From: Massilia sp. erpn
GTDB taxonomy: Bacteria > Pseudomonadota > Gammaproteobacteria > Burkholderiales > Burkholderiaceae_D
Length of the DNA stretch: 64,000 nucleotides
Direction: 5' to 3'
Assembly (NCBI RefSeq): GCF_024400215.1
Contig: NZ_CP053748.1
Location: 2,666,001 to 2,730,000, forward strand
This document shows, one piece after another, positions 61,258-64,000 of the stretch. The translations under genes were made by a program, and so were the position numbers. Under the pieces are notes generated by a model. The model saw only the letters and a list, made by a program, of their open reading frames with translations. It was not told the DNA's origin and did no database searches. Within the stretch, counting starts at the first letter, position 1; the number at the start of each line of letters is the position of its first letter.

Positions 61258-62193
61258 TTAGCGTGCGGGTGGAACGGTATCGCTGCCCAGGCGGCCATGC
61301 AGGGCGACCCAGCCATCCTGCTCGGCCCAGACGCCCAGCTTGATGAAGGGAGCATAGGCTGCCGCCACTTCCTCGGCCTGGCGTGCCAGCACGCCGGACA
61401 GGATCAGGGAACCGCCTTCGGCCACGCGGCCGGACAGCATCGGCGCCATCAGCTTCAGCGGCGAAGACAGGATGTTGGCCACCACCACGTCGAAACGCTG
61501 TGCGGCGTGGGCGGACGTGGCGAATTCATCGGGCAGGAAAAAGGCGATATCGGCCACCTGGTTGCGCTGCGCATTGTCGCGCGCCGATTCGATGGCCTGT
61601 GGATCGATGTCCACACCGGCCACCGGGGTAGCGCCCAGCTTGCGCGCCACCATGGCCAGGATGCCGGAGCCGCAGCCGTAATCGAGCACGGTCTTGCCCG
61701 GCGCCGGATGCGCTTCCAGCCACTCCATGCACAGACGGGTGGTCGGATGGCTGCCGGTGCCGAAGGCCAGGCCCGGATCCAGTTCCAGGATCAGGGCGTT
61801 GGCGTCGGGCGCTTCGTGCCAGCTTGGCACCACCCAGATATTCTTGCCGATGTGGATGGGTTCGAACTGCGACTGGGTCAGACGCACCCAGTCTTCGTCC
61901 GCCACCGGGCGCAAGGCGAATTTCGGGACGGCCGTCAGGCCGACGGCGGCAGCCGCTTCAGCCACGATGGCGGCCTGGTCGGCATCGACGTCGGTCAGCG
62001 CCACCACGCGGCTGTGGTCCCAGGCCGCTTCCTCCGGTTCCATGCCCGGCTCGCCGAACAGGGGTTTCTCGGCGTCGGTGCCTTCGTCGGCATCCTCCAC
62101 CGAGACGGAGAGGGCGCCCGCTTCCATCAGCGCGTCGGACAGGGCCTCGGCGTGGTCGCGTGCGACTTCGATAACGATTTCAGTCCAGCTCAT
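61258..62193 (-). CDS. prmA: ribosomal protein L11 methyltransferase
   Basis: About 311 residues from the ATG at 62193; a longer frame to 62541 runs through accC and is not coding. The N-terminal substrate-recognition domain (1-95) is followed by the SAM-binding fold: [22 protein letters not shown], motif [14 protein letters not shown] (about 175), [19 protein letters not shown] and [17 protein letters not shown]. It trimethylates ribosomal protein L11. The start overlaps the accC stop (ATGA), so the two are co-translated, an order common in betaproteobacteria. Confidence 0.96.
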   Translation of the reverse strand: MSWTEIVIEVARDHAEALSDALMEAGALSVSVEDADEGTDAEKPLFGEPGMEPEEAAWDHSRVVALTDVDADQAAIVAEAAAAVGLTAVPKFALRPVADEDWVRLTQSQFEPIHIGKNIWVVPSWHEAPDANALILELDPGLAFGTGSHPTTRLCMEWLEAHPAPGKTVLDYGCGSGILAMVARKLGATPVAGVDIDPQAIESARDNAQRNQVADIAFFLPDEFATSAHAAQRFDVVVANILSSPLKLMAPMLSGRVAEGGSLILSGVLARQAEEVAAAYAPFIKLGVWAEQDGWVALHGRLGSDTVPPAR

Positions 62194-63548
62194 GAACCCG
62201 CCTTCGGCATCTCGGCCAGTTTCTGCTCCAGATAATGGATATTGGTGCCGCCTTCGATGAAGCGGGCATCGACCATCAGCTCGCGGTGCAGCGGGATATT
62301 GGTCAGGATGCCTTCCACCACCATCTCGGACAGGGCGATCTGCATGCGGCGGATGGCCTGTTCGCGCGTCGCGCCATAGGTGATCAGCTTGCCGATCATC
62401 GAGTCGTAGTTTGGCGGTACATAGTAACCCGCATAGGAGTGCGAGTCCACGCGCACGCCGGGACCGCCCGGGGTGTGCCAGGCGGTGATGCGGCCGGGCG
62501 ACGGGGTGAACTTGAACGGGTCTTCGGCATTGATGCGGCACTCGATGGCGTGGCCGGACAGCATCACGTCGCGCTGGCGGAAGCGCAGCTTCTCGCCGCA
62601 GGCGATGCGGATCTGTTCCTGCACGATGTCGATGCCGGTGATCATTTCGGTGACCGGGTGTTCCACCTGGACGCGGGTGTTCATCTCGATGAAGTAGAAC
62701 TCGCCGTTCTCGTACAGGAACTCAAAGGTACCCGCACCGCGGTAGCCGATCTTGCGGCAGGCTTCGGCGCAGCGGTCGCCGATCTTCTCGATCAGCTTGC
62801 GCGGAATGCCGGGGGCCGGCGCTTCCTCGATGACTTTCTGGTGGCGGCGCTGCATGGAGCAGTCGCGCTCGCCCAGCCAGACGGCGTTCTTATGCTCGTC
62901 GGCCAGGATCTGGATTTCCACGTGGCGCGGATTTTCCAGGAACTTCTCCATATACACTTCCGGATTGCCGAAAGCGGCCCCGGCTTCGCTCTTGGTCATG
63001 GTCACGGCATTCAGCAGCGCCGCTTCGGTATGCACCACGCGCATGCCGCGGCCACCGCCGCCGCCGGCCGCCTTGATGATCACCGGATACCCGACCTTGC
63101 GCGCAATTTGCACGATCGCCTTGGGATCGTCCGGCAAAGCGCCGTCCGAACCTGGCACGCAGGGCACGCCGGCCTTGATCATGGCCTGTTTCGCCGAGAC
63201 CTTGTCGCCCATCATGCGGATCGAGTCGGAACGGGGGCCGATGAAGACAAAACCGGATTTTTCCACGCGCTCGGCGAAGTCGGCGTTTTCCGACAGGAAG
63301 CCATAGCCGGGGTGGATCGCTTCGGCGTCCGTCACTTCCGCCGCGCTGATGATGGCGGGCATGTTCAGATAGCTGAGCGTGGAGGCGGCCGGTCCGATGC
63401 ACACGGACTCGTCGGCCAGCTTGACGTACTTGGCGTCTTTATCGGCTTCCGAATGGACCACAACCGTCTTGATGCCCAGTTCGCGGCAAGCGCGCTGGAT
63501 ACGCAGGGCAATTTCACCGCGGTTGGCAATGAGGATTTTTTCAAACAT
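62190..63548 (-). CDS. accC: acetyl-CoA carboxylase, biotin carboxylase subunit
   Basis: 452 residues. [29 protein letters not shown] is the biotin carboxylase start. The ATP-grasp domain has [14 protein letters not shown] (about 160), and the later [36 protein letters not shown] and [18 protein letters not shown] segments supply Mg, bicarbonate and catalytic residues. It carboxylates biotin on AccB with ATP and bicarbonate, the first step of fatty-acid synthesis. accB lies about 97 bp upstream on the same strand. Confidence 0.97.
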   Translation of the reverse strand: MFEKILIANRGEIALRIQRACRELGIKTVVVHSEADKDAKYVKLADESVCIGPAASTLSYLNMPAIISAAEVTDAEAIHPGYGFLSENADFAERVEKSGFVFIGPRSDSIRMMGDKVSAKQAMIKAGVPCVPGSDGALPDDPKAIVQIARKVGYPVIIKAAGGGGGRGMRVVHTEAALLNAVTMTKSEAGAAFGNPEVYMEKFLENPRHVEIQILADEHKNAVWLGERDCSMQRRHQKVIEEAPAPGIPRKLIEKIGDRCAEACRKIGYRGAGTFEFLYENGEFYFIEMNTRVQVEHPVTEMITGIDIVQEQIRIACGEKLRFRQRDVMLSGHAIECRINAEDPFKFTPSPGRITAWHTPGGPGVRVDSHSYAGYYVPPNYDSMIGKLITYGATREQAIRRMQIALSEMVVEGILTNIPLHRELMVDARFIEGGTNIHYLEQKLAEMPKAGS

Positions 63549-63645
63549 GGCAGGTTCGTATGTTTGCGGGCATCCGGCGAACCGGACGCGCCTTGTAGAT
63601 GGGGATAGAGCAGGTGGGGGCAGCCGATCGGGCCGCGCGCCGCAC

Positions 63646-64000
63646 TTAGCCGATCACGAACAGGGGTTGGCCGAATTCGACCGGCTGGCCGTTTTCCACC
63701 AGAATCTGGGTCACGACACCGGCTTTTTCCGAGTCGATTTCATTGAGCAGCTTCATCGCTTCGATGATGCACAGGGTATCGCCTTCCTTGATGGTCTGGC
63801 CCACTTCGACGAAAGCGGGATTGCCAGGGGCGGAGGAGCGGTAGAAGGTGCCGACCATCGGCGATTTCACCACGTGGCCGCTCGGTTCGGCGGCAACGCT
63901 GGTGGCCGGGGCGGCGCCGGCGACAGGGGCGGCCACCGGGGCGGCGGCTGGCGCGAAGTGGGCCGGCATGCCTTGCGGCTGCATCATGACGACCTGGTTC
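63646..64000 (-). CDS. accB: acetyl-CoA carboxylase biotin carboxyl carrier protein, N-terminus outside window
   Basis: The reverse strand is open from the window edge; the visible 117 or so residues end FGQPLFVIG. The biotin-accepting lysine lies in [12 protein letters not shown], within the hammerhead domain [32 protein letters not shown]. An Ala/Pro-rich linker ([16 protein letters not shown]) precedes it. The reading continues upstream beyond 63987 (NQVV before MM), so the MM near 63987 is internal. It delivers carboxybiotin to the transferase and is co-transcribed with accC. Confidence 0.95.
   Translation of the reverse strand, partial: NQVVMMQPQGMPAHFAPAAAPVAAPVAGAAPATSVAAEPSGHVVKSPMVGTFYRSSAPGNPAFVEVGQTIKEGDTLCIIEAMKLLNEIDSEKAGVVTQILVENGQPVEFGQPLFVIG

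Overview
The window is a GC-rich, gene-dense bacterial chromosome segment from a betaproteobacterium. Gene content and order (accB-accC-prmA, ffh and a ypjD/PP0621/pilS/pilR block, nrdAB behind NrdR boxes, a histone H1-like Lys/Ala repeat protein, PhaP-free housekeeping blocks) fit Burkholderiales, most likely a Massilia/Duganella/Janthinobacterium-like member of the Oxalobacteraceae. That placement is inference from family knowledge, not a database match. No rRNA, tRNA, IS element, prophage or CRISPR array was seen.

Layout. 1-2.5 kb: the end of a TRAP transporter (large and small permease) and argH. 2.6-3.7 kb: a small exported NTF2-like protein and a GNAT acetyltransferase. 3.6-14.1 kb: the most distinctive region, a predicted cyanophycin (multi-L-arginyl-poly-aspartate) scavenging locus. 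It holds a YfcC-type carrier, an AstE/AspA-type zinc hydrolase, an RpiR regulator with a clear palindromic operator, a TonB-dependent receptor, two tandem exported cyanophycinases and an M64 metallopeptidase. 14.3-18.7 kb: parC and parE. 18.8-29.6 kb: a frameshifted response-regulator-like gene, a ParA-like gene, a TorF-type porin, and kdpFABC-kdpDE preceded by a 30-residue membrane peptide. The parA-like and kdp promoters carry the same 11/21/11-bp array of TTTACA half-sites, so they are probably one KdpE regulon. 29.6-32.2 kb: a MoxR/GNAT/VWA operon. 32.4-34.4 kb: two monohaem cytochromes c, a DUF1841 protein and rppH. 34.6-39.9 kb: proS, a lytic transglycosylase, and a tandem pair of alkaline phosphatases, of which the first has lost its catalytic serine and nearly all metal ligands. 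40-42 kb: a SWIB-domain protein with a histone-like tail, and ffh. 42.3-47.2 kb: yjgN, an M48 protease and a nitrate/sulfonate-type ABC transporter. 47.3-51.7 kb: ypjD, a PP0621-family protein and a PilS/PilR-like two-component pair. 51.7-56.2 kb: a possible small transcript, two NrdR boxes and nrdAB. 56.3-58.7 kb: an 800-bp gene-free stretch, the histone H1-like repeat gene and yggT. 58.9-64 kb, all on the minus strand: accB (partial), accC, prmA, a zinc-ribbon/DUF3426 membrane protein and a PfkB kinase.

A family of dispersed inverted repeats runs through the window. Three copies are about 116-118-bp double cruciforms with an FNR-like centre, and four are short hairpins sharing a GTGTCC...GGACAC stem. 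All lie between genes, most of them at convergent gene ends.
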